DNA of 64,000 nucleotides from Cryptomeria japonica. Lineage: Eukaryota; Streptophyta; Pinopsida; Cupressales; Cupressaceae. This document shows, piece after piece, positions 37,682 through 47,879 of the stretch. The stretch is from the NCBI RefSeq assembly GCF_030272615.1, contig NC_081412.1:142994247-143058246 (forward strand). The letters are read 5' to 3'. The notes beneath the pieces are model-generated. The model was not told where the DNA came from, did not search any database, and saw nothing but the letters and a program-made list of their open reading frames with translations. Both the position numbers and the translations under genes were made by a program. Within the stretch, counting starts at the first letter, position 1. Each line of letters begins with the position of its first letter.

Positions 37682-40456
37682 CTTTTTTTTTTTGAATATT
37701 TTTAATGATTAAATCCGGACTGTAAATCGGATCATATAATTAACTGGAAAAAAAAAATATGATTTTGGGGTTTTGGGGGGGAAGCCGAAGCTCAACCCAC
37801 CCCTCCCTGCGCGCCACCACAGTTTTTGTTCGGTGCTACACATAGTGGGGAGCCGAAGGGCCTACGACCCCCACGGCGGGCGCAGAACCCCCGACTCCAC
37901 TGTAAGTGGAGGCCGAGGGGCTTGCGTCGTCCATGGAGGCCACAACCTCTTCGGTTAGGGGACGACCGCCCTAGGGTTTCACCGCCTAGGGTTTGGCCGC
38001 CCTCTATTTTTTGTAAAATGTTTTTTTTATTTTTACTTAGTATTTTAAGTATGGTTAAAACTCGATTTTTGGGGGTTTTCATTGTATAAAAAAAAAGAGG
38101 AGATGCTTATTGATGTATGTTTATTTTAAGTAATATTTGTATTTTAAAAATGAGTTGAGATTTTATTTTGGTAAATAATGTTTAAGAAAAAAAAAAAGGG
38201 ATAAATGTATATATTTAAAATATATGCTAATATAGGTAACATCTATTTAGCATATATTATTAATTATATATACAAATTTTTGGGCTTTAATATAGCAATG
38301 ACTTTCCTAGTATTTTTAAATCTAATGATAATTAAGTATATGATAATGAGTAAATCGAATGGAGGTAATGGTCTTTAATTTTTAAATGTATGCAATAGAA
38401 GCTTGATTTAGTTCGGTAATGATTTCTCCATTTCTTCATTTACTCTTAATGTAATTTGTTCCTTATAGTGAAAGGGTAATTTTTGTGTCATTAGAGAAGG
38501 GGCTAGACTATTGTTGTAAACCAACTTGTCATTAGTGTTTATCTAAGGATTAATTAATCTATTTAGACGCTTAAGTCAACTTGAGACAATGTTGTAATTA
38601 CCCATCAACACTAGAGCATGGCCTATTATTATTTTGGTAATCGATGCATCTGTTATAGTAACACGTCTGGATAGGTATGTTGGGACTCTATCGTCTGATT
38701 TCTTTTGTCTGACCCACGTCGGTCAAGTCTCCATTTAGGGTACCAACAGTTAAGAAATCCCTTGTTCTTGCTTTGATGTATTTGGTGGGATCTGCTTCAA
38801 AAAGGGGTCATTATGTAACTTTCGACCGAGGTGGCTATTGTATATTGGTTGTGTTTGCCTAAGTGGCAAAGATGTAAAAGACTTATAAATTATGTATTCC
38901 TAACGATATAATACCAAAGGGGTCTTGCAGTTGAGCAGACCCGGAGAGGTAGCCCTTTAGGGGTGAACTCCGAGATCATATCTGTGTTATGCGATGTTTT
39001 ATCTTCCTTTGCTTCATGCTTTAAGTTATCATGTATGGTTGTTATCTGGTAAAGTGTACGATAGGAAAGTAACGAATTTGAATATAAGTGCATAAAATTA
39101 TTCATCTTGACAAATGTAGTAAATCAGGTTCATGGAAGATTGTAATTAAGATTATGGGAAAAGTATTTTGATAATGTGGATTAAAAGTAGTAATAGTGAA
39201 AAGAATCTTGCTAGGTTACATCATTGGATTAACTTGTGATTAAGCATGTAAATTGAGCAAATGAGTATGGGAAACAAAGTTAGAATTAATGTTATAATTT
39301 CTAAGTTGAAATCTAAAGGATGAACATCATATAGGTATTTACTTTTATCTTCTTAAATGAGTAACACAATGTTAATTATGTTCCACTACATCGGATGAAA
39401 TTGTTTAGTTATTTTACGTTCTAATCTTAACAATAATCCTTACCAAAATTAACTTGGAAATTGGGTTAACTCAACTATTTATCCATAATTGTAACCTTAA
39501 TTAAAGAATCTCTTATGATTGCTAAAAATGAACTAAAATGGGGAGTGTTTGTATAGTTGTTTACATGTTAATCTTAGTAAATGTATATTTTCATATTAAC
39601 TTCATTTAACTAAAAAGAGTGACACACATTTAGTTAGTTATAATCTAATCCTAAAGGAAGAACGTCACTATGAACTTATATTTTAATCCTATAATGATGA
39701 ATATCATCTTGCTAACTATATTTTACTTTAAAGGATGAACTCATGTGTTCCTAATACCTTTTCACCTTAATGAATTTAGTCCATCTATTAGTACTATTAA
39801 AGCTTCAATGAATGAACTCTATGGTTACTCACATTTTATTCTCCATAAAAGAACTACAACTCATTAGTTGGCTATGCATGAAATCAAGTGAAGGGACCAC
39901 ACTCTATTAATTGTAGTTTAATCCTAAATGAATGTATCTCATCTTATTAACCATACTTTTAATACTTAGGAAAAATACCAAATGTGGGTGGTTATCTTAA
40001 AACCCAAAAGAATGAACTTCGTTATATTAAACGCTTGAACCTTTTTGGCTAGCCTCCTAATGAAATTATGAATTAAAGTGCATTGAATAAATAACCTCAC
40101 AATGGCCTCCTAACCACCCAAAGTAAATGAACGCTTCCTAAAATTATAAGATATCAAATCATTGAACATATGTATAATCAAGTCTTATGCATTATCTCTT
40201 AATTAAGTTATCCAGCTTACTGGATCAATTGACGCGTGTTGAGTTGGGAGTAAGGTTATGTAATCGCATTGGGAAACTCCTTAGGTTCGTTTAGCCTTCC
40301 GCTATGGTATCTAAGTTTTAGATAACTCCTAATTATGTTAATGTTGTAACTTTTCTTTAACGCTCTTAATTATTATAAAAAATAAATAAAATTATTTACA
40401 CTCTAATTTAGTGATTTTAACTTAAACCCTAAGGGGTTTCCTGGCGGGGCATTACA
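36017..40456 (+). repeat. LARD-like LTR 5 (4440 bp), rightmost
   Basis: The TA tract is 37657-37681, the GC-rich block 37765-38006, and TATAAA 38884-38889. It lacks about 28 bp near 36990 that all other LTRs have, apparently deleted between two AAAAT repeats. It ends CGGGGCATTACA directly before the right-hand GACTA. Confidence 0.92.
37765..38006 (+). other. GC-rich block in LTR 5
   Basis: Overlapping ORFs of 87 and 96 codons cross this block on opposite strands. They arise because GC-rich DNA has few stop codons, and I do not call them genes. Confidence 0.7.
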
Positions 40457-40461
40457 GACTA
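40457..40461 (+). repeat. Target-site duplication GACTA, right
   Basis: This is the second copy of the 5-bp duplication, directly after the terminal CA of LTR 5; it pairs with 3643-3647. Confidence 0.93.
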
Positions 40462-41346
40462 ATCCACGAGAGGTAAACACAAGTAAAATGGTTACAACTG
40501 ATGGAAGCACAGAGGTAATAAAGGAAATTGGTTAGACATTCAACACATCAGCGAGTGAATTTAGACCTACTAAAGTTACAAAGGTACTTTTGGATTCAAT
40601 AAAAAAGATAACGGATTGAAATGCATTGGCCTATAAGGAAATTGATAACACTATACCAATTTTTAAAATGATTGCACCAAATTATAACATAGATCATATT
40701 AAGGATTCTTTAGGAAAATTGGACACATTGTCCAAATTTATTGCTAACAATGTAATAACCATTGATAAAGTGAATGAGGATACAATAAAGGAAAGAGTTG
40801 AAAAAGAGAAGAACAAATTCTTTGATGACACCATGAAGAAGTGCACTGAACACCTAAATATATTATTACCGGCACTGAACTCTACAATTTTGGAGTACAA
40901 AGAGCTATACAGGGAAACATGCAAACCTCACCTTCTAACAGCAGACATAGACAAGGATATCAATAAAACACAAAAAGAAATTGATGACATAGCTGATAAC
41001 ATAGATGGTTCATCTGGTCACATATTAGTTTTTGAGCAAGAGATGGCAGGTTTTGAGTAAAATTAGAGAAACTTGAGAAAGAAAAGACAAGGATAAGGTC
41101 TAATGCCAAAGAGCTTAAAAATAAACTTGGTCCTAAGTGGGAAAACCTTATTTCTTAGAGAATAGAAATAACTAAGGCATTACTTCAAGGAGAACGATCA
41201 CTAGAAGATCACATGCACTATCTCACCGACACGATCCAATAGACTAAGGCAACCTTGAATGACAGCAAAAGGTTTATGTAGAATCTGAATTTGGTTTTAG
41301 CAGATATCTTTTAGATTGTAACCAACTGGTTACAGACTTTGAGGTG
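40457..41346 (+). pseudogene. 3' part of the split LTR-element ORF, coiled-coil-like C-terminus
   Basis: This continues the frame broken at 3647. The first 160 bases hold stops at the TAG of GGTTAG (about 40534) and the TGA before 40620. The frame is then open for 144 codons to 41060, rich in Lys, Glu, Ile and Leu with heptad-like spacing. A frameshift near 41058 moves the reading into the next frame (KLEKLEKEKTRIR, then GERSLEDHMHYLTDTIQ), which has further TAG stops up to the TGA near 41346. A run of charged, helical sequence suggests an oligomerisation region. No zinc knuckle, protease or polymerase motif is visible. The product is unknown. Confidence 0.6.
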
Positions 41347-41548
41347 AAATTTTTGCACTCATTTGACAATTTTTGACAACCTTTGTCATTGATGTCAAAG
41401 GGGGAGTAGTGGAGAGAAAAATGCTTGTTCAGAGAAGATCATTTGCTCAGGGGGAGCACATCTTTTTGGAAACTTTTTGGACTTTACTTTTTGGAACAAT
41501 TTTTGGATTTTTCTCATGAATGTTGCCATCAATGCCAAAGGGGGAGAT
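41347..41548 (+). other. 3' untranslated segment with three purine tracts
   Basis: CAAAGGGGGAG or close relatives occur at 41396-41406, 41449-41456 and 41537-41548. The last abuts the LTR start and is the likely plus-strand primer. The others could be duplicated or auxiliary tracts. Confidence 0.7.
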
Positions 41549-42379
41549 TGTTGGCATTCTACACTCTTATGAGAATAGTTGATGTTGTCATTGATGGCAA
41601 CTAGCTAGAAAATAACTAGCAATCATTTGGCTACCCACTGGTAGTTACCGACACTGACAATAGACTTATACATACACCGGCAGACACTTCACCGACAGTG
41701 GCAATTATGCATACCAGCACTCAAGCCAACCTGGAATAAACTTTGTTTATTATTTTATATTGTAATTATCTTTTGTAAAAGTCAACATGGCATATTGTAA
41801 AAGACTTATATATATGTGTGAGATCTTATAAGTCATTGAGAGAGATGAGAGGATATGATATGATAAGAGAGAGAGAATAGATGATATTTTTGTATAAGGT
41901 GATATAGTTGACATCGAAGGTTTTGGTAATAGACTGAGCTTAAACCGGTACTAAACCTGGCATAGTTGATGCTGATTTGAAGCAGTACATTGTATTGGAT
42001 TTTGATAATCCATTTTGTAAGTCAGTGAGACTTATGTTTTGTAGTTGAGCAATGAGCTCTAGGCTGCTAGCCTTCCTGTATGTGCATGCCCCTCATTGTA
42101 AGTAATATTTATTCATTGGCCAGTGAGTGAATATTGTGGGTCACAAATCCCACTGAAGTTTTTCCCACACTAGGTTTCCTTGTTAAATATCTTGTGTTAT
42201 GGTGTGTTCTCTATGTTATCTCTATTATTCTTATTTGTTGCATTAATTCTTATTTACTGGTACATTGTTTTGGGATACAAAGTTCTTAATAAGTTTAAAT
42301 ATTCTGCTCACTAGTTAGACACTGATTCACCCCCCCCCCCCCCCTCTCAGTGTCTTTGGGACTGTCATTGATTCTAACA
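41549..42379 (+). repeat. 3' LTR of the older element (831 bp)
   Basis: It starts TGTTGGCATTCT after a purine tract and ends ATTCTAACA. A TATATATATG TATA-like site is at 41807-41816. The 3' end holds a run of 15 C (42330-42344) followed by TCTCAGTG, a U5 signature common in plant Ty1/copia LTRs. The matching 5' LTR is not in this window, so no target duplication can be shown. Confidence 0.75.
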
Positions 42380-43512
42380 GATCGGTGATGATTTATGGTT
42401 TGGCGGTGATTATTTTCATGTTCATAAGTTGATGATGACATGTCAAAATCTGTATGAAAAGATAAGATGTTGTTTTGACGTGTACAAGGATCAAATTTCT
42501 TGGAAAGTAGCGAAGTGCTTAGCAGAATGTGATAAGGGTTTAACATTTTATCAAATCGATGTGCAGTGATGAGTTATGATCATTCAATGGCTGCAATTGT
42601 CTTGTAATTTGTTGTAATGATCTGTATGATGATCTATAATGATTTGTAATGATCTTATATGATCTATGATGTAGATTCATTGTATGTTAGGGTTTTTTAA
42701 CTGACCTAATTGTAAAATTTATTTAGGCCCAATTTGAGAAGGTTAAGTGTGTCGGTGATCAGAGAAGTGTGTGTGTGTCAAACCAGATTGAGATGTCTGC
42801 ATGAGAGAAGAAGATTGGAGTTGACAAGGATTTGTAATAGCAAGATATGAAGTGTTGAGTCCAGGTCATTTATCTGTTGTTTCCTAATAGTTGTAGCAGC
42901 TCATTAAAATTCACTTAACTCAGAAAGTCCTAACAGGCCTGATCTTGTAAATCCCTTCACTAGGTGGCTCATTAATTTGGGTTTAAATCCTCCAGTGAGG
43001 TTACTTGTAACAGGGTAAAGATCCTAAAAGAGATAAGTTGTAAAATACCTTGACTAGGTGACTCCTAATAGGGGTCTTCTCTTAACCAGGCATTTTTGTA
43101 AAGCTCCTAACCAAGATATTCTCCTAACAGGGTGCATTCCGAAAGAGTGCATATTTTGTGGGTACCAATTCCCACTGTGGTTTTTCCCATTTGGGTTTCC
43201 ACATGAAAAATCCTTGTGTTCATGTTGTGGATGGATTGTTAAGATGTTAATTTTATGTCTTTATTATATTTTCTTAATGATGAACACTTAAGTTGCTACC
43301 GGTAATGTTTTGATAAATCTGCATTAAGCAACTATTTGATAAGCTACCGCTACTGGTTATGAACTATTTTGTGAAGTATTGTTCAGATTGGTGAAATTTT
43401 GTAGTTTATTGTTATCATTGATTCACCCCCCACCCTCTTAGTGTTAACCAAATCCTCACATTAATAATATGCAGCTACGATGCCCCCCTAAAATGATAAG
43501 CGTGGAAGGAAT
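42380..43512 (+). repeat. Decayed LTR-like DNA, no gene
   Basis: GATTCACCCCCCACCCTCTT at 43421-43440 resembles the U5 end of the LTR just upstream, so this may be another old LTR ending near CCTCACA (43459). Its start is unclear. An ATGATCT-type degenerate repeat fills about 42600-42675. The last five bases (GGAAT) are the left target duplication of the next element. Confidence 0.4.
43508..43512 (+). repeat. Target-site duplication GGAAT, left
   Basis: GGAAT directly precedes the LTR edge at 43513 and recurs at 53404-53408 directly after the other LTR. Confidence 0.9.
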
Positions 43513-44687
43513 TGTGTGTGTGAAAAGTGGACCTATATCTGTATCTAGAATACACAACACTTCAATTAAGTCATTAGATGCATGGTTAGTAAATCAATAA
43601 TCAATGAATAATAAACCATTACAAAGAGACCCATTGCCTTCTAGTAGATGCGAGTTTAGATTTCTCTCAAATTGCTAAGCTATCCAGTGACAAGACAACA
43701 CCTAAACAAAGGATTTTTAAATCTATATGAGCATGAATATGAGCTAAATGGATGCAAGATTTAAGCTAGATATGCAAGATTAATCTAACATGATTTAAGT
43801 AATTTATGAATATTTAAGCTAAATGATTTAAGCAATATCAAATAACTAATATGCAATATCAAATAACTAATATGCAATATCTCAATGCAAATTCTCAATG
43901 AACCTAGAGCAAAAACAACATAATAACAATATATTCTCCAAGATTTTTGAATGAGAGATGAGAGCCTGAATTTATAGAAAATTCATAAAGAAACCAACGA
44001 CTGAGATCAAATGATGATGGGTGGTCAAGATTTTCCAAGAGGAAGCACAATCCAGGTGAATTGATGTGATTGGATGCTTTTCTCAGTTTTAAAGGAAATT
44101 GAATTAAAATTAAGATAAAATCAAGAAAAAACTGATTTATTCTCTATTTCATTCAATTTTAATATTTAATCGTTTTAATTGCTTTCTTTGAGATTATCTA
44201 TCAATTTTTAATTTGTTTTTTCAAGATTATCTCCAATTGATTTCTTTTCTCAATTTTTAATTCTTTTTTTATCAATTAATTCCTTTTTTGATTTATTTCT
44301 TTTTTTGAAGATTTGTGCTCATAATTTCCAATTCCTCTTTCTTGATTTGTTTCCTTTTTTGAAGATTTATGGCAATTTTTATTTATTTTTCAAATTAATT
44401 CCTCTTTTTTGATGATTTAATGGCAAATTGATTTATTTAATTAAATATGCAAAAGATATTAAATTAAAATAAATAAGATAATTATTTAAAAATGACTTAC
44501 TTGGAATGATCAATTAATTAAATAAATATTTAATTAATATTGGTTGATTAATTTTGCCATGTGACATTTGATGATTAAAGAATTAATTGTGTGCTCAAGA
44601 TTTATTTAATTGCCTTTGGTTAGGACCTTGGTGAGGTTGTCAAGATTAGGGGCCCATGGTTTAGATGACCATTTTTAGGGCATTACA
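43513..44687 (-). repeat. 3' LTR of the minus-strand element (1175 bp)
   Basis: Read on the minus strand, it begins TGTAATGCCC and ends in five CA units. A 21-bp segment is tandemly duplicated at about 43832-43873, which accounts for nearly all of the 22-bp length difference from the 5' LTR. Confidence 0.88.
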
Positions 44688-44700
44688 TTTGCCCCTCTTT
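44688..44700 (-). other. Polypurine tract of the minus-strand element
   Basis: AAAGAGGGGCAAA on the minus strand abuts the 3' LTR start. Confidence 0.85.
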
Positions 44701-44759
44701 GAATTAATGTGTGAGCAGCATGTTGGTTCAAAGAATAGTTGATGTATAGGAGATACCAG

Positions 44760-45240
44760 TTCTGAACTTGATTGATCACAAACCAAATGAAGAGCAAGGT
44801 GTTTAACTTGATTTGAAGCGATGAAGCTTAACAACGTTTGATTAAAGCAATATTGATCCCGAACTTGATTGAACTAGGACCGATGAAGAGACAAGATACC
44901 AAACTTGAACTTGATTGATCAAGAAGTGGATCTTACTGATCTAGAACTTGATTGAACTAGACATAGTGAGTGAAGATAAAATCAATCTTGAACTTGATTG
45001 ATCAAGACATGGCGAGTGAAGATAAACTGTCCAGCTTGATTCAATGCGATGAAACTGAACACCTGCTTAGATTGAGTGTGATCGAAGATACTCTTTAAAC
45101 CCTTGATTGAGTTTAAATGAATAATCATCTTGATGAAAAGCAATGAAACTGATTAACGTTAAGAGACTGATTCAGGCAAAGACAATATCAGCTTGATATG
45201 AAGCGATAAAATTGATATGCCCCTAGAGATTGATTTGATG
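44760..45240. repeat. Degenerate repeats around CTTGATTGATCAA
   Basis: AACTTGATTGA recurs about every 30-60 bp, often followed by TCAAGA or ACTAGA and then GTGAAGAT or GATGAAGC. Several units contain the palindrome TTGATCAA. This is an old tandem repeat within the minus-strand element. Confidence 0.55.
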
Positions 45241-46934
45241 AAGCTTAGCTGCTTGAAGATTTGAAATGTTTTTCAACATTTGAAGATGTGAGGTCATAAG
45301 GTCATGAGTACGCCCCCTTGGGAGAGAAATAGAAAGATGGTGAGGGTTGTGCAGTGATTTTAAGTAATTTTTTTGAGCGATTATAAGTTATTTGAGCACA
45401 AAGATTAATATTGAAGATTAAAATCAGAGTTAATGTGAGAATTAAATTGAGATATAGCATTGATTAATGAGAAATTGAGCACAAATTGAAGAAGAGAATG
45501 AGCAGTTGATGAAAGCACTAAGTGGTCAACATCGTGAAATTTCAATGAGAGAATTGACGTCAGATTTTGATTTGGATCATGAAAATGGACTCAGGACAGT
45601 CGATTTACGAGTTCTTGATTTGATTTCATCATACTTGTGTTGATTGATTATGAGATGTTGTTCTATATGTTTTATTCTATATGTATGCATATCTTTTTAG
45701 TATAGATGAATGAATGCAAATGGAATATGGGTGTTTATTTTTGTTTCTTTTTATGCAAATAAATGATGATGCAAATAAATGAGGAGAATGGGTAACTAGT
45801 AATGCAAATATTTATTTTTCATTTTTTAATGCAATAAGATGAATGCAAATGAATGATAGTGAATGTATGAATCTATATAAAATGCTTATGTATGCAGCTA
45901 AGACATCACAATACACAAGTACTCAATCAGAGAAATGGTGAAGAAGAGACCACTTAGCTAAGAAATGACGAATGCTTCAGACTCTCATTTAGAAGATAAG
46001 GAGATCATTGTTATCATACCGAAATCACTCTAAATTCACAAGATGCAGAATGAGATGCAAAATGAGATGCAACCTAAACCTAGTCACTAGATTTGAAAAG
46101 TTTAGTTTTCATCATTGAGAATTTTACAACCACAACAGGCAGATTAGAGTTCCTTTCTTTTCATGTGCAATATTAATCATCTTGTCCGCAATGACCCTTT
46201 TTTCTTCATATCCTTGGACAGATTTCATAGGGACCCGGATTGCATGATAAAGAAATTCCCTCAAAACAGATAAAGAAAGGATGTGAACCTCCCTGTAGCA
46301 TTCAAATAAGCGGAGTTGAGGTATGTGTGGTGATTTCATCTTAATGTGAAGGCACTTATCATAGACACCCAGCTGATTAGATGTTTTCAGATCATCAGAA
46401 TCATTCCTACAAGCAGAAAACAAAGAAAATATTATGCCCCCAATCCTTGCTCCTCTTAGTCAAGATAGACTTCCTCGAGTTACTCAGAGGGAATAATAAG
46501 TGGAAGCCAATGTCAAAGACAACACACAAAGAAAATTTCATGCATATCTCAAACAATTTAGTGATTGTTTTCAGTAGTCTTGTTTTGCTTGTGTACTTAG
46601 TGATAAAACTCTCTAGTAGTAGTTAGGAGACAAGTGACTGACTTGAAGTGGACGATCAAGTATCACTGATGTAAAGATGACTTGGTTGATACTTCTTAGG
46701 ACATGTAAATTGATCAGTTGATTACCCTAAGACTAGGTCAGTGATTGATTTCAAGCCATGAGAGTTTTAAAAAAACCAAGATGTCACAAAAGTGACTAAA
46801 AGTTATGTACAGACAAAATCAAAGAATTGCATGAAAGCGGGAATGCCAACATTGCATTGATAGATGGAGCGCTTGAGTAAAAGAGGCACCTATTTGCCAG
46901 GTTTTCACCTACTTGGTAGAGATTTTTTTTTTAA

Positions 46935-47024
46935 GGACTTTTTCTGATTTTTAGGATTTCTTCAGGACTTTTTCTAATTTTTAGGATTTCTTCAGGACTT
47001 TTTATGATTTTTATGATTTTTTAA
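46935..47024. repeat. 30-bp tandem repeat, three units
   Basis: GGACTTTTT recurs at 46935, 46965 and 46995, each followed by a similar T-rich stretch. The period is exactly 30 bp and the third unit is partly degraded. Confidence 0.8.
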
Positions 47025-47879
47025 TGTTTACCCCTAGTGTCTAGAAAGGAAAAAGGAATTTTGAGTACATGAATGGATAAGTGAATGATGGTGGACGCTT
47101 TCAAGGACTATCTCACAACGTTAATCTAAGCATAGGGTCCAGATATACCAATGCAAAGCAAGGGTTTTAGAGATGTAAAGCAAGGATTTTAGAAATTTAA
47201 AGCAAGGATATAGCGTAATGAAGCCATATGGTCCAAAGAAGTGGCCATATCAAGAGGTTTGTGGAAAGCATATGTTTGCATTTTGTCCATGGTGTTGATC
47301 AAGATCAAGGAATAGCTCTAGATAGGTGACAAATAGGATAATCAAGATCAAAGGTGGTAATGAAGGATGTAAGCAAGAAATGGATATGAGCTAAAGGTTC
47401 TGGATCAAGTATAATAGATAGGACACATGAAGCCTGCGAGCATCCTTAACCTTGTCAAGATCAAAGGTGGAAAAGGGATATGAACGTAGATAGAGCGGAT
47501 GAGGGATAATGGAGGATGTAGGATAATGGAGGAAGAAGGATAATAGATGGATGTACATGGATGGAACTTTCCCCTGGTGTAAAGTGCAAGAGGATAATGG
47601 ATTATGCATGACGCCTATTTGTTAGGTTTTCATCATGGTACTTGCCCAAGGCACCACAAGAAGTGGTTTTCACTCGTGGACAAAATTATTTCTTTTTACT
47701 TTTTTTTCTGATATTTTTTTTTTTGGAAGATAATGGAGGCATGATAGGGGATGGAAGAAGGACCCCATCATCTCACTTCTTTGGATGATACCCTTGGAAT
47801 ATGAGTTGCAATAGACCATGGCTATGAAGGTATACTCAAAGATGTTGATAGGATAATGAAATGAAACTAGGGCAGGGAT

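Larger units (their letters stand above)
3648..40456 (+). mobile_element. Tandem LTR-(internal-LTR)x4 array of a non-coding LARD-like retrotransposon
   Basis: Five LTRs alternate with four internal regions; unit starts are 3648, 11594, 19849, 27764 and 36017. Each LTR begins TGTAATGCCC and ends GGCATTACA or a near variant. Each internal region begins with an initiator-tRNA-Met primer site and ends with AGGGGGGGAGAA. One GACTA duplication flanks the whole array. No frame on either strand shows gag, protease, reverse transcriptase, RNase H or integrase motifs, and the longest ORFs are about 116 codons. LTRs near 4.5 kb with a non-coding interior near 3.5 kb match the LARD class known from Triticeae by architecture only. 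The copies differ by scattered substitutions and by private indels, so the array is not a simple repeat of identical sequence. Expansion by unequal recombination after one insertion is the simplest model; insertion of an already tandem cDNA is the alternative. Confidence 0.9.
44701..47879. other. Post-gag interior without recognisable coding
   Basis: This is where a polymerase gene would normally lie, but no frame longer than about 100 codons exists and none shows pol motifs. The segment contains the CTTGATTGATCAA-type repeats (44760-45240), a 30-bp repeat (46935-47024) and a GGATAATGG-rich purine stretch (about 47480-47560). Confidence 0.6.

Noticed and set aside
37792-38089. Overlapping 96- and 87-codon ORFs in the GC-rich block
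   Set aside because: They lie on opposite strands in DNA poor in stop codons and are not kept in the other four LTRs.
3648-40456. Array as an ordinary assembly duplication error
   Set aside because: Units differ by private deletions, TA tract length and many substitutions, and the outer target duplication is perfect. Long-read confirmation is still worthwhile.
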